A DNA stretch of 36,494 bases from Lachnospiraceae bacterium. GTDB lineage: Bacteria; Bacillota; Clostridia; Lachnospirales; Lachnospiraceae. The notes below the pieces were generated by a model that ran no database searches, was not told the DNA's origin, and was given only the letters and a program-made list of their open reading frames with translations. The position numbers were made by a program, and so were the translations under genes. Position 1 is the first letter of the stretch. Each line of letters opens with the position of its first letter. The stretch is taken from assembly GCA_024694965.1 (NCBI GenBank), contig JAILJC010000124.1, positions 1 to 36,494 on the forward strand, read 5' to 3'. Below are positions 18,190-28,196 of this stretch, in pieces.

Positions 18190-19146
18190 ATGGATACAAG
18201 AGTTTTTTGGGCGTTCATTACAGCGTTTGCCCTTACGGCCGCCATGGGCCCTTTCGTCATACCGTTTCTTCACAAGATCAAGGTGGGACAGACGGTAAGG
18301 GATGACGGACCGGAGAGTCACCTTAAGAAGATGGGTACACCCACCATGGGCGGGGTGATGATCATAATCGGCATGATGCTGCCCACTCTGTTTTTCGTAA
18401 GATCATATCCCGATGTCATCCCGGTACTCATGATGACCGTCGGCTTTGCCCTTATAGGTTTCATAGATGATTACATCAAGGTCGTTTTAAAAAGGGCCAT
18501 GGGCCTTCGCGCCTGGGAAAAGCTGTCAATGCAGTTTGTTGTTACGGCTGCGTTTGCTTTTTATATGACAAAGGTTTCGGGCGTGAGCCTTGACATCATC
18601 ATTCCGTTTACGGGCGGAATGACGGTATCGCCCGGTATCTTTTCAATCCCGCTTTTGTTCCTTGCGGTACTGGGTACCGTCAACGGAGCCAATTTCACGG
18701 ACGGGCTTGACGGCCTGGCTTCGAGTGTCACTGCCGTTATCGCGGCATTTTTCGGAATTATAGCATTCATGGAAGTACAGGGGGTCACTCCGGCTGCATT
18801 TGCAATGGTAGGGGCTCTGCTTGCGTTTTTACTCTATAATGTTCATCCGGCAAGCGTATTTATGGGAGATACGGGTTCCCTGGCACTTGGCGGATTTGTC
18901 GTTTCGACCGCATATATGCTCAATATGCCGGTGTTTATCCTTATTGTGGCATTCATTTACCTTGCCGAGGTGATGTCGGTCATCATCCAGGTAAGCTATT
19001 TTAAGGTTTCCGGAGGGAAGCGGGTGTTCAAGATGGCACCCATACATCATCATTTCGAACTGTGCGGCTGGTCCGAGACAAGGGTCGTGGGAGTGTTTAC
19101 CATAATCACGATCATATTGTCGGTTATAGGATTTATGGCATATTAA
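18190..19146 (+). CDS. mraY: Phospho-N-acetylmuramoyl-pentapeptide-transferase MraY
   Basis: Polytopic protein; LKKMGTPTMGGVMII, GFIDDYIKV, NFTDGLDGLA, FMGDTGSLALGG, APIHHHFEL. Confidence 0.97.
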   Translation: MDTRVFWAFITAFALTAAMGPFVIPFLHKIKVGQTVRDDGPESHLKKMGTPTMGGVMIIIGMMLPTLFFVRSYPDVIPVLMMTVGFALIGFIDDYIKVVLKRAMGLRAWEKLSMQFVVTAAFAFYMTKVSGVSLDIIIPFTGGMTVSPGIFSIPLLFLAVLGTVNGANFTDGLDGLASSVTAVIAAFFGIIAFMEVQGVTPAAFAMVGALLAFLLYNVHPASVFMGDTGSLALGGFVVSTAYMLNMPVFILIVAFIYLAEVMSVIIQVSYFKVSGGKRVFKMAPIHHHFELCGWSETRVVGVFTIITIILSVIGFMAY

Positions 19147-19162
19147 GGAGACGTGATCATAT

Positions 19163-20512
19163 ATGGACAGGAATAAGATACTGGTTGTCGGAACCGGTTT
19201 AAGCGGCATAAGCGCCTGCGACCTTCTTAAGGAGAAGGGCGAGGCCTGCGTGCTGTTTGATTCTAACGATAAGCTTGATAAGCAGGCCGTATTTGATAAG
19301 CTTGCCAAAAAGGAAGGCGTAGAACTGTATCTTGGGACCCTTCCCGATGAAGTGAAAAAGGAGCTTAAGCTTGCCGTGTTAAGCCCCGGCGTACCGGTTG
19401 ATTCTGCGTTTGTCATTGATTTAAAAGAAGCGGGCATCCCGATCATCGGAGAGGTTGAGCTTGCATATAAGTACGACCGCGGAACGGTCATCGCTATAAC
19501 GGGTACAAACGGCAAAACAACAACGACCGCCCTTACCGGTAAGATAATGAGCGATCATTATGATAAGGTTTTCGTGGTTGGCAATATCGGCAATCCCTAC
19601 ACGGGTGAGGTTAAAAAATCGGATGAGTCATCTATATCCGTTGCCGAGATAAGCAGCTTCCAGCTTGAAACGATAGTGGATTTTAAGCCTTTTGTGAGCG
19701 CGATCTTAAACATCACGCCCGATCATCTTAACAGGCATCATACCATAGAAAAGTATATTGAGGCCAAGGAGGCCATATGCTTAAACCAGACTGCCGATGA
19801 ATATGTGGTATTAAACTACGCGGATGAGGAGCTTAGGGAGTTTGCGAAAAGGACTGCCGCTTCGGTCGTGTTCTTTTCTTCGGCGGGAAAGCTTGATGAC
19901 GGATTCTTTTTTGAAGACGGCGCCATATATAAGGCAGTCTCCGGGAAGGCGGAGCGTCTTATAGAAGCGGATGAGATGAACATAATCGGTATGCACAACA
20001 TGGAGAATGCAATGGCAGCCATTGCGATCGCCGATGTTTACGGGGTGCCGATGGAGGATATACTTAAGTCGGTCAGGGAATTCAAGGCGGTTGAGCACAG
20101 GATCGAATTTGTGGCTGAGAAGAACGGGGTCAGGTATTACAACGACTCCAAGGGTACCAATGTCGATGCTGCGATCAAGGGCATTAAGGCCATGAACCGT
20201 CCGACACTGCTTATCGGCGGCGGATACGACAAGGGTTCGGAATATGATGAATGGATCGAGGCTTTCGACGGCAAAGTCAAAAAGTTGGTGCTCATAGGTG
20301 CGACCAGGAATGCGATAGCAGAGTGCGCAAAGAAGCATGGTTTCAATGATTACGTATTTGCGGATTCCTTTAAGGAGGCCTTCGATATATGTGTAAGCAG
20401 CGCCGAAAACGGTGACTGTGTCCTTCTCTCGCCGGCATGTGCCAGCTGGGGGATGTTTGAAAACTATGAGCAGAGGGGCAATATTTTTAAGGAGTATGTA
20501 AACAGTCTATGA
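19163..20512 (+). CDS. murD: UDP-N-acetylmuramoylalanine--D-glutamate ligase MurD
   Basis: ITGTNGKTTTTALTG; NITPDHLNRH; YYNDSKGTNVDA; LLIGGGYDKG; LLSPACASWGMFENYEQRG. Confidence 0.97.
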   Translation: MDRNKILVVGTGLSGISACDLLKEKGEACVLFDSNDKLDKQAVFDKLAKKEGVELYLGTLPDEVKKELKLAVLSPGVPVDSAFVIDLKEAGIPIIGEVELAYKYDRGTVIAITGTNGKTTTTALTGKIMSDHYDKVFVVGNIGNPYTGEVKKSDESSISVAEISSFQLETIVDFKPFVSAILNITPDHLNRHHTIEKYIEAKEAICLNQTADEYVVLNYADEELREFAKRTAASVVFFSSAGKLDDGFFFEDGAIYKAVSGKAERLIEADEMNIIGMHNMENAMAAIAIADVYGVPMEDILKSVREFKAVEHRIEFVAEKNGVRYYNDSKGTNVDAAIKGIKAMNRPTLLIGGGYDKGSEYDEWIEAFDGKVKKLVLIGATRNAIAECAKKHGFNDYVFADSFKEAFDICVSSAENGDCVLLSPACASWGMFENYEQRGNIFKEYVNSL

Positions 20513-21678
20513 GCGAACCGGAAAGAAGGCGCAAACCGAATAAGGATAAAGCGTTTTTCGATTATACAATGCTGTTTATCGTTCTTTTCCTTTTGTGCTT
20601 CGGACTCGTAATGCTCTACAGCGTCAGTTCTTACGAATCATCGCTTGATTTCGGCGATTCCGCCTATTACCTTAAAAAGCAGGCGCAGGCTACCCTTGTG
20701 GGAGTTGTGTTCATGTTTATCGTTATGATGATCGATTATCATTTCTGGCGCAGGTTTGCGGTCCCGGCATATTTAGTGTCGGTCGTGCTTGTGCTCTTGG
20801 TCCTTACTCCCTTGGGATATGAGGTAAACGGTGCCAAAAGGTGGCTTAACATCGGTATTTCCGTTCAGCCCGCGGAGGCTGCCAAGGTCGGAATGATCAT
20901 TTTTTTCGCGGCGTATGTCTGCCGCATAGGCAAAAACGTCCAGACACTTAAGGGTGTCGTAAGGACGCTTCTTTTAGGTGTTCCCATATCGGCATTCGTG
21001 CTTTTCATAACCGAGAACTTAAGTACGGCCATCATCATTTTCGGCATCATCTTTATGATGGTGTTCGTCGCAACCCCAAACTACAAGGAATACTTCCTTC
21101 TTGGCCTGGGGATCGTGGCCGTGGCGGCGGTGTTTGTAGTCCTGGTACAAAAAGGAGTACTTACTTCGGAGCAGTCCTACAGGTTCGGGCGTATCGAGGC
21201 GTGGCTGAACCCCGAGGCCTATTCGGGAACAACGGGCTTTCAGACACTTCAGGCATTGTATGCTATAGGCTCGGGAGAGATATTCGGCAAGGGACTCGGG
21301 CAGAGCATGCAGAAACTGGGATTCGTGCCCGAAGCCCAGAATGATATGGTGTTCTCGATAATATGTGAGGAACTGGGGCTGTTCGGTGCTTTCATGGTAC
21401 TCCTCATGTTCATTCTGCTGATATGGCGGTTCCTTGTGGTTGCAAACAACGCGGAGGATATGTTCGGCGCACTCATTGTTGTGGGCGTCATGGCGCACAT
21501 TTCCCTGCAGGTCATATTAAATGTTGCCGTAGTCACCAATACCATACCGAATACCGGTATCACACTTCCCTTTATCAGCTACGGAGGTTCCGCGGTAGTG
21601 TTTCTGCTAATCGAGATAGGACTTGTATTTTCTGTTTCGCGAAGGATACGCCTTAAGAATCCCGGGAATGAGGGGTAA
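20509..21678 (+). CDS. ftsW: Cell division SEDS protein FtsW (lipid II polymerase)
   Basis: SEDS family: LYSVSSYES, NGAKRWLNIGISVQPAEAAKV, SYRFGRIEAWLNPE, VPEAQNDMVFSIICEELG, LPFISYGGSA; 4-nt overlap with murD. Confidence 0.95.
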   Translation: MSEPERRRKPNKDKAFFDYTMLFIVLFLLCFGLVMLYSVSSYESSLDFGDSAYYLKKQAQATLVGVVFMFIVMMIDYHFWRRFAVPAYLVSVVLVLLVLTPLGYEVNGAKRWLNIGISVQPAEAAKVGMIIFFAAYVCRIGKNVQTLKGVVRTLLLGVPISAFVLFITENLSTAIIIFGIIFMMVFVATPNYKEYFLLGLGIVAVAAVFVVLVQKGVLTSEQSYRFGRIEAWLNPEAYSGTTGFQTLQALYAIGSGEIFGKGLGQSMQKLGFVPEAQNDMVFSIICEELGLFGAFMVLLMFILLIWRFLVVANNAEDMFGALIVVGVMAHISLQVILNVAVVTNTIPNTGITLPFISYGGSAVVFLLIEIGLVFSVSRRIRLKNPGNEG

Positions 21679-21681
21679 TAT

Positions 21682-22461
21682 ATGGCTGTCGATTATTCTG
21701 CCGAACCTAAGAAAAAGAGCGGAACGGGGCTGTTCTTAGGCCTTATGATAGCGGTACTTTTAGCCTGCGTTGGCATACTTGTGATAAAATCGGAATTTAC
21801 GATCACATCGGTCGATATCACCGGAAATGAGCATTACAGTGCCGACGAGATCGAGGATTATGTCCTTGCGGGCAAATACGGCCACAATTCGATCTTTCTT
21901 TACTTAAAGTGCAGGTTTGGAAAGACGGAAGCGGTTCCCTTCATCGAGAAGATGGACGTCGAACTGTTGTCGCCTACTGAGGTTAAGATCAGGGTATACG
22001 AGAAAGCCGTTGCCGGCTATGTCGAGTATCTGGGGCATTATCTTTACTTTGACAAGGACGGCATAGTTGTTGAGAGCTCCACCCGCCGTGTCGACGGGAT
22101 CCCCTTTGTTACGGGACTTGAATTCAATTACATAACGCTGCATGAAAAGCTCCCGGTGAAGAAGGAGGAGGTATTCAGGACGATACTTGATATCACGCAG
22201 CTTCTGACAAAGTATAAGATAAGCATAGACAGGATATATTTTGACAAGGACTACAACATAACCCTGTATTTTGGTGATATCAGGGTATATTTAGGTTCGA
22301 GTGAGCATATAGACGAAAAGATCAACAGGCTCCGTTTCATCCTTCCGGACCTGCCGAATGAGCCGGGAGTGCTCCATATGGAAAACTATGCGGGCGACGG
22401 GGACAAGTTTACATTTACCAAGGACCAGCAACCGAAAAACACGGAAAACTCGGAAATGTAA
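21682..22461 (+). CDS. Cell division protein FtsQ/DivIB (POTRA domain)
   Basis: Single N-terminal TM; SVDITGNEHYSADEIEDYV (POTRA); position before ftsZ. Confidence 0.88.
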   Translation: MAVDYSAEPKKKSGTGLFLGLMIAVLLACVGILVIKSEFTITSVDITGNEHYSADEIEDYVLAGKYGHNSIFLYLKCRFGKTEAVPFIEKMDVELLSPTEVKIRVYEKAVAGYVEYLGHYLYFDKDGIVVESSTRRVDGIPFVTGLEFNYITLHEKLPVKKEEVFRTILDITQLLTKYKISIDRIYFDKDYNITLYFGDIRVYLGSSEHIDEKINRLRFILPDLPNEPGVLHMENYAGDGDKFTFTKDQQPKNTENSEM

Positions 22462-22472
22462 GAAAAAAACTA

Positions 22473-22501
22473 TTGATAATTTAAAAAAAAGATTATATTA
22501 T
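22473..22501 (+). promoter_or_regulatory. Sigma-A-type promoter for ftsZ: TTGATA (22473-22478), 17 nt, TATTAT (22496-22501)
   Basis: Near-consensus hexamers with optimal spacer in the AT-rich ftsQ-ftsZ intergenic region. Confidence 0.7.
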
Positions 22502-22546
22502 TGTAGATGAGTGTGGAGCAATCTATAAAAAGGGAGGGGCAACGTC

Positions 22547-24004
22547 TTGCTGGAAATTAAAACAGATATAACGGAAGCTGCAGCCAAGATTCTCGTCGTA
22601 GGGGTTGGCGGAGCCGGCAATAATGCAGTAAATCGAATGATTGAGGAACAGATCGCAGGTGTGGAGTTCCTGGGTGTTAATACGGATAAGCAGGCATTGC
22701 AGTTATGCAAGTCTCCCAGGCTGCTCCAGATAGGCGATAAGCTTACACAGGGACTCGGATGCGGCGCACAGCCCGATATAGGCGAGAAGGCGGCCGAGGA
22801 GAGTGCCGAAGATATAGCAAATGCGATCCGCGGAGCACACATGGTTTTCGTGACCTGCGGTATGGGCGGCGGAACAGGAACTGGAGCCGCACCGGTAATC
22901 GCAAGGCTTGCAAAGGAACAGGGTGCACTTACCGTAGGTGTGGTAACGAAGCCCTTCAGGTTTGAAGCAAAAACACGTATGCAGAATGCTCTCGGCGGTA
23001 TCGAGAAGCTTAAACAGAACGTTGACACACTTATAGTGATCCCCAATGATAAGCTTTTGGAGCTTGTGGACCGCAGGACTACGATGCCGGAGGCACTTAA
23101 GCTGGCAGATGAGGTTCTCCAGCAGTCGGTAAGGGGTATAACGGATCTTATTAATGTTCCCTCACTTATCAATCTGGACTTTGCCGATGTTAAGACGGTA
23201 ATGGAAAATAAGGGTGTAGCCCATATCGGTATCGGTGTTGCCAAGGGCGATGACAAGGCGGTTGAAGCTGTTAAGCTTGCCGTTAACAGTCCTCTGCTTG
23301 AAACCACGATCCAGGGTGCTACCCATGTTATAGTAAATGTATCCGGTGACATTACTCTGCTTGATGCAAACGATGCGGTTTCTTTCGTAAGCGATCTTAC
23401 CGGAGACGATGTGAATGTAATATTCGGTGCGACCTTTGATGATCGCGAGTCCGATACATGTACGATAACGGTTATTGCGACCGGAATTGATGAGAACAGG
23501 ATACCCAGGCAGGATGTAAGGCCGGCAGCGGCAGGCATTTCCGCAGGCGGTATGAGGAACTTTACCGGTTCCAAGGCTTATCAGCCCAGGCAGTTCGCAT
23601 CACCCAATGCCGGAGTGGGAGTTCAGCCTACGGTTAATCCCGCACTTACAGGTAATATCGGACTTAATAACGGAATGGCATTACAGCAGACTGGCTCGCT
23701 CACAGCTCCTATCGGTAATCAGATGGGCGGCATGCAGGGCGGAATGGGTATGAATACCCAGGGCCAGTTTGGTGCTCAGGGCAACGCCCCCGCATATAAC
23801 TTCCAGAATCCCCAGATGAACGTGGGAGCAGGAATGAATACGCAGGCAGGCGGAATGCAGGTTCAGCCGATCCCGGGCGTTACACAGAACACGGCGCCTT
23901 CACCCGAACCCACAACGTTCGGCGGCGGTTTGAGGGGAGTATCTCCTCTTACGAGCAGGGTTGAAGCAAGACAGATAAAGATCCCTGATTTCCTTAAAAA
24001 ATAG
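22547..24004 (+). CDS. ftsZ: Cell division protein FtsZ (TTG start)
   Basis: [18 protein letters not shown]; tubulin signature [19 protein letters not shown]-terminal conserved peptide [12 protein letters not shown]-like gggagggg upstream. Confidence 0.97.
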   Translation: MLEIKTDITEAAAKILVVGVGGAGNNAVNRMIEEQIAGVEFLGVNTDKQALQLCKSPRLLQIGDKLTQGLGCGAQPDIGEKAAEESAEDIANAIRGAHMVFVTCGMGGGTGTGAAPVIARLAKEQGALTVGVVTKPFRFEAKTRMQNALGGIEKLKQNVDTLIVIPNDKLLELVDRRTTMPEALKLADEVLQQSVRGITDLINVPSLINLDFADVKTVMENKGVAHIGIGVAKGDDKAVEAVKLAVNSPLLETTIQGATHVIVNVSGDITLLDANDAVSFVSDLTGDDVNVIFGATFDDRESDTCTITVIATGIDENRIPRQDVRPAAAGISAGGMRNFTGSKAYQPRQFASPNAGVGVQPTVNPALTGNIGLNNGMALQQTGSLTAPIGNQMGGMQGGMGMNTQGQFGAQGNAPAYNFQNPQMNVGAGMNTQAGGMQVQPIPGVTQNTAPSPEPTTFGGGLRGVSPLTSRVEARQIKIPDFLKK

Positions 24005-24025
24005 TATTTGAACTGATTTCCATAT

Positions 24026-24061
24026 AAGATCGAGCGGGGTATCCTGCTCGATCTTCTTTTT
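24026..24061 (+). terminator. Intrinsic terminator after ftsZ
   Basis: AAGATCGAGC-ggggtatcct-GCTCGATCTT followed by cttttt. Confidence 0.85.
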
Positions 24062-24073
24062 ACGGGAGGGACT

Positions 24074-24337
24074 ATGATAGACCATAACACCATATTACCG
24101 TTTAACCATTATAAAAAGGGCAAGCCGTTTACGGGAAGCCTTGACGGGACAAGGTACCGTATAATCAAGGAAGCGGCAAAAGATGAGGATGATACGGATA
24201 AGTTCAGGGTGGATGTCTGGCCGGAGCCCCTCTGCTATGAGGCGACCGATCCCGAAAAGATCACTACACAGTACTTTTCTTTCAGTGAAGGCGGCTATAA
24301 TGACGTGATAGATTATCTTAACGACGTCTTGACATAA
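24074..24337 (+). CDS. Small conserved-looking hypothetical protein (87 aa)
   Basis: ATG with upstream cgggaggga; compact ORF between ftsZ terminator and nrdR; no motif recognised. Confidence 0.65.
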   Translation: MIDHNTILPFNHYKKGKPFTGSLDGTRYRIIKEAAKDEDDTDKFRVDVWPEPLCYEATDPEKITTQYFSFSEGGYNDVIDYLNDVLT

Positions 24338-24414
24338 TTCTTCGTGATACGGTATATTTAGTATGATGTCCGGCGTCAGCGCCACAACATATATGAAAAG
24401 AGGGGAGCAAGTAT

Positions 24415-24864
24415 ATGAAATGTCCATTTTGCGGTTATGAGAACACGAGGGTTATCGACAGCCGTCCGGCGGAGAATGATAACTCGATAAGGAGGCGCAG
24501 GGTCTGTGATGAGTGCGACAAGCGCTTCACAACCTATGAAAAGATCGAGACGATACCGCTTATCGTCATTAAGAAGGACAACAACAGGGAAGCATATGAC
24601 CGCACGAAGATCGAGGCCGGAGTACTGCGGGCCTGTCATAAGCGCCCGGTGGCAGCAGCGGACATTTCTAAGCTGGTCGACGAGGTTGAGACCGAGGTCT
24701 TCAATTATGAGGACAAGGAGATACCAAGCGACGTTATCGGCGAACTGGTAATGAACAAGCTTAAGGACCTTGATGCCGTGGCTTACGTAAGGTTTGCATC
24801 CGTATACCGCGAGTTCAAGGATATCAATACATTTATGGATGAGTTAAAGAAGGTGCTTAATTGA
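24415..24864 (+). CDS. nrdR: Transcriptional repressor NrdR
   Basis: MKCPFCGYENTRVIDSRPAENDNSIRRRRVCDECDKRFTTYEKIE zinc ribbon plus ATP-cone. Confidence 0.97.
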   Translation: MKCPFCGYENTRVIDSRPAENDNSIRRRRVCDECDKRFTTYEKIETIPLIVIKKDNNREAYDRTKIEAGVLRACHKRPVAAADISKLVDEVETEVFNYEDKEIPSDVIGELVMNKLKDLDAVAYVRFASVYREFKDINTFMDELKKVLN

Positions 24865-24928
24865 CCTTGTAAGGAGGTTGTTAAAGTTCACAAAAACTGA
24901 ATATATCTAAAGAAGAGGAGATAACACG

Positions 24929-26437
24929 ATGAGAAAAATGATTGTTTTAGTTCTTTCGGTGTTACTGACACTGACTATTGCACTGAGCGGATGCTCAGGC
25001 AGAAAGACAGGTGATTCTTCCAAGATAGTTGTTGGAATACCACAAGATCTTGAGGATAGTCTTGACCCACACAAAGCAGCTGCGGCAGGAACCAGAGAGG
25101 TATTGTTCAACGTTTTTGAGGGCTTGTTAAAGCCTGATGTGAACGGTGATCTTATCCCTGCCGTTGCCAAGGAGTACACTGTTTCCGATGATGGACTTAC
25201 ATATTCGTTCATTCTTCGGGACGGAATCAAGTTTCATGACGGAAACCCCGTAACGGCGCAGGATGTTAAATACAGCATTGAAAAAAGTGCCGGTATGACG
25301 GGAGATGCTTCCCTCATAGCGGCATTTTCAAATATCGATAAGGTAAATGCGGTATCGGACAGCCAGGTGGATATCGTGCTTAAGGAAAGGGATGTCGATT
25401 TTCCGGCGTACCTTGCTTCCGTAAATGCTTCGATCATCCCGATGTCCAATGCGGCATCCGATACTACGCCCATAGGAACGGGTCCTTACAAATATGTTTC
25501 ACGCTCACCCCAGGAGAACGTGATAATGGAGCGTTTTGACGACTATTGGGGCGAGAAGGCTGACATTAAGGATGTCGAGTTCAAGATCGAAGTCGGCGAT
25601 GCAATGATAATGGACTTAAAGGGCGGCTCTGTTGATATGAGTGCGCGTCTGTCCGTAACACAGGTAAAGCAGCTGGGCGATGAATTCGAAATACTCGAAG
25701 GCAGCATGAACCTGGTACAGGCCCTGTATCTTAACAATAAGGTAAAGCCTTTTGATGATGTAAAGGTACGCCAGGCAATGTGCTACGCAACTGATACGCA
25801 GGAGATACTTGATCTTGCATTTGACGGTCACGGTGCTCCCATAGGTTCGTCTGTATTCCCGGCATTTGGCAAATACTTCATTCCGGAGCTTGCGGATAAG
25901 TATCCGAGGGATGTCAATAAGGCAAAGGATCTTTTGAAGGAAGCGGGTTATCCCGACGGGTTTGATATGACCATTACGGTACCGTCAAATTATATCCCGC
26001 ATGTCGATACGGCCCAGGTCCTTGTCGAGCAGCTTAAGGAGGCCGGCATCAGGGCTACGATCAACCAGGTTGAGTGGAACACATGGTTAAGCGATGTTTA
26101 CGCGGGCCGCAGCTATGAATCAACCGTTATCGGCGTTGATGCATCTTCGATGACGGCGGAAGCCCTGCTCGGAAGGTTCTACAGCAAGGCCGACAACAAT
26201 TTCGCCAATTACTCGAATGCGGAATATGACAGGCTTTATGAAGAGTCACGGGTAACATTTGATGATGTGAAACGTACGGAGCTGTTCAAGGATATGGAAA
26301 AGATCCTTGCGGATGATGCGGCAAATGTCTATATACAGGACATGGCGGAATTCGTGGCTCTTAACAAGAAGTTTGAAGGGTATGAGTTTTACCCGCTTTA
26401 TGTGCTTGATATAGCTAAGTTGAAAGTTAAGGAATAG
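24929..26437 (+). CDS. Oligopeptide/dipeptide ABC transporter substrate-binding lipoprotein
   Basis: Lipobox ALSGC; family 5 solute-binding features (VVGIPQDLEDSLDPHKAAAAGTREVLFNVFEGLL; LRDGIKFHDGNPVTAQDVKYS). Confidence 0.92.
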   Translation: MRKMIVLVLSVLLTLTIALSGCSGRKTGDSSKIVVGIPQDLEDSLDPHKAAAAGTREVLFNVFEGLLKPDVNGDLIPAVAKEYTVSDDGLTYSFILRDGIKFHDGNPVTAQDVKYSIEKSAGMTGDASLIAAFSNIDKVNAVSDSQVDIVLKERDVDFPAYLASVNASIIPMSNAASDTTPIGTGPYKYVSRSPQENVIMERFDDYWGEKADIKDVEFKIEVGDAMIMDLKGGSVDMSARLSVTQVKQLGDEFEILEGSMNLVQALYLNNKVKPFDDVKVRQAMCYATDTQEILDLAFDGHGAPIGSSVFPAFGKYFIPELADKYPRDVNKAKDLLKEAGYPDGFDMTITVPSNYIPHVDTAQVLVEQLKEAGIRATINQVEWNTWLSDVYAGRSYESTVIGVDASSMTAEALLGRFYSKADNNFANYSNAEYDRLYEESRVTFDDVKRTELFKDMEKILADDAANVYIQDMAEFVALNKKFEGYEFYPLYVLDIAKLKVKE

Positions 26438-26453
26438 GCGAAGGGAGGCAGGC

Positions 26454-27389
26454 GTGAAATATATAGGCAGAAAAGCATTGATCATGCTTGTCACGGTCCT
26501 TATAGTGACCATGCTTGTCTTTCTGGCTTTCAGGGTTATACCGGGCGATCCGGTGCTCAATATGCTGGGCACCAGTGCGACGCCCGAGAAAGTTGAACAA
26601 TTACGGGAGCAGATGGGACTGAACCGTCCGCTCCCCGTAAGATATTTTGAGTGGCTGCGTGACTTTTTCTTTGGGGACATGGGAAAGTCATATACCTACG
26701 GCATCCCCGTAAGGTCGATGCTTGCAGATAAGGTTCCCATTACGATAACGCTTACTCTTATGGCCTTTGTTTTCGTAGTGGCGATATCCATTCCTCTTGG
26801 CATATTTACCGCCAAGCATGAGGACAAGTGGTATTCAAAGGCCATAGATGTTTTAAATCAGATAACCATGTCGATCCCATCGTTTTTCGTGGGAATGCTC
26901 ATCACATATCTGTTCGGCTTAATACTTAAGTGGTTTAGGCCGGGCGGATTTGTAAATTACAAGTCAAGCCTCGTAGGTTTTATACTGTATCTTATTTATC
27001 CGGCGATAGCCATAGCGCTGCCCAAGGCGGCCATGACTGTCAAGCTCCTTAAAAGCTCCGTGCTTAAGGAGGGAAAGCTGGATTATGTAAGGACGGCTTA
27101 CAGCAGGGGAAATTCAACGGACGAAGTGTTATACAAGCATGTGTTTAAGAATGCGCTCATACCGGTCATCACCTTCCTTGGGATGACTCTTGCCGATATG
27201 GTCGCAGGCTCCATTATAGTTGAGCAGGTATTTTCGATCCCGGGACTTGGAAGGCTCCTTATCACGTCCATCTCCACCAGGGATTATCCCGTTGCGCAGT
27301 CGATAATAGCGATCATTGCCTGTCTTGTCATCTTCATCAACTTCCTGGTTGATGTTTTATATAAGACAGTGGATCCGAGGATAAGATAG
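26454..27389 (+). CDS. Oligopeptide/dipeptide ABC transporter permease (DppB-like)
   Basis: KALIMLVTVLIVTMLVFLAFRVIPGDP; DYVRTAYSRGNSTDEVLYKHVFKNALIPVIT. Confidence 0.93.
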   Translation: MKYIGRKALIMLVTVLIVTMLVFLAFRVIPGDPVLNMLGTSATPEKVEQLREQMGLNRPLPVRYFEWLRDFFFGDMGKSYTYGIPVRSMLADKVPITITLTLMAFVFVVAISIPLGIFTAKHEDKWYSKAIDVLNQITMSIPSFFVGMLITYLFGLILKWFRPGGFVNYKSSLVGFILYLIYPAIAIALPKAAMTVKLLKSSVLKEGKLDYVRTAYSRGNSTDEVLYKHVFKNALIPVITFLGMTLADMVAGSIIVEQVFSIPGLGRLLITSISTRDYPVAQSIIAIIACLVIFINFLVDVLYKTVDPRIR

Positions 27390-27392
27390 TAT

Positions 27393-28196
27393 ATGAAAGC
27401 TCGTTTTATGAAAAACAAAAGGCTGTATATAGGCGCCGTCATATCGGCTGTCATGGTCCTGTTTGCGGTAACGGGCATGTTCTTTACGCCTTATGATCCG
27501 AATGCCATGGATACATCGGCAAAGCTTGCCGGAATATCATTAAAGCATCTCATGGGCTGCGATAACTTCGGCCGCGACATACTAAGCCGCGTGCTTTCGG
27601 GGCTGGGTACCACCATGCTTGTTGCATTGGGTACGGTGTTCATCGGCATTTTCTTCGGAACACTGATCGGCGCCTTTACCGGATACTACGGAGGGGTGGC
27701 GGATGAGATACTCATGAGGTTCAATGATGCCGTACTGGCATTTCCTTCGCTGCTCCTTGCACTGGTCTTCATAAGTGTTATGGGGTCCGGAAAGCTTAAT
27801 GTCACCATCGCGTTGGGCATACTGTTCATACCGAGCTACGCAAGGATCATGCGGGGCGAGTTCTTAAGGTGTAAAAACCTGGATTATGTACGCAGTGCGC
27901 GGCTTATGGGCGCTTCGGATATCCGGATAATGTTTGTGCATATACTGCCGAACACGCTGCAGGTTATGCTCTCTACAATAGCTATAGGTTTTAACAATGC
28001 GGTGCTTGCCGAGGCTTCGATGAGTTACCTTGGGATAGGAGTCCAGCCGCCCGATTCAAGTCTTGGAAGGATGCTTTCGGAAGCCCAGTCTTATCTGTTC
28101 ATAAGGCCCGGCTATGCTATCTGTACGGGTACCGCCATTGCGCTGCTGATACTTGGATTTGCCATGCTGAGTGAGGGGCTTGAAAAGAATGCTTGA
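27393..28196 (+). CDS. Oligopeptide/dipeptide ABC transporter permease (DppC-like)
   Basis: LMGCDNFGRDILSRVLSG; LDYVRSARLMGASDIRIMFVHILPN; AEASMSYLGIGVQPP. Confidence 0.93.
   Translation: MKARFMKNKRLYIGAVISAVMVLFAVTGMFFTPYDPNAMDTSAKLAGISLKHLMGCDNFGRDILSRVLSGLGTTMLVALGTVFIGIFFGTLIGAFTGYYGGVADEILMRFNDAVLAFPSLLLALVFISVMGSGKLNVTIALGILFIPSYARIMRGEFLRCKNLDYVRSARLMGASDIRIMFVHILPNTLQVMLSTIAIGFNNAVLAEASMSYLGIGVQPPDSSLGRMLSEAQSYLFIRPGYAICTGTAIALLILGFAMLSEGLEKNA

Noticed and set aside
22498-23574. 358-aa minus-strand ORF antisense to ftsZ
   Set aside because: Ser/Thr/Pro-rich low-information translation fully overlapping ftsZ; an artefact of codon bias on the opposite strand.
23680-23880. Repetitive gggcatgcagggcgg-like DNA within ftsZ considered as a CRISPR or DNA repeat
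   Set aside because: Irregular, in frame and explained by Gly/Met/Gln codons of the FtsZ linker; no regular repeat-spacer pattern.
24862-24928. TTGACC before the oligopeptide ABC operon as a promoter -35
   Set aside because: No convincing -10 hexamer at 16-18 nt; overlaps the nrdR stop codon.
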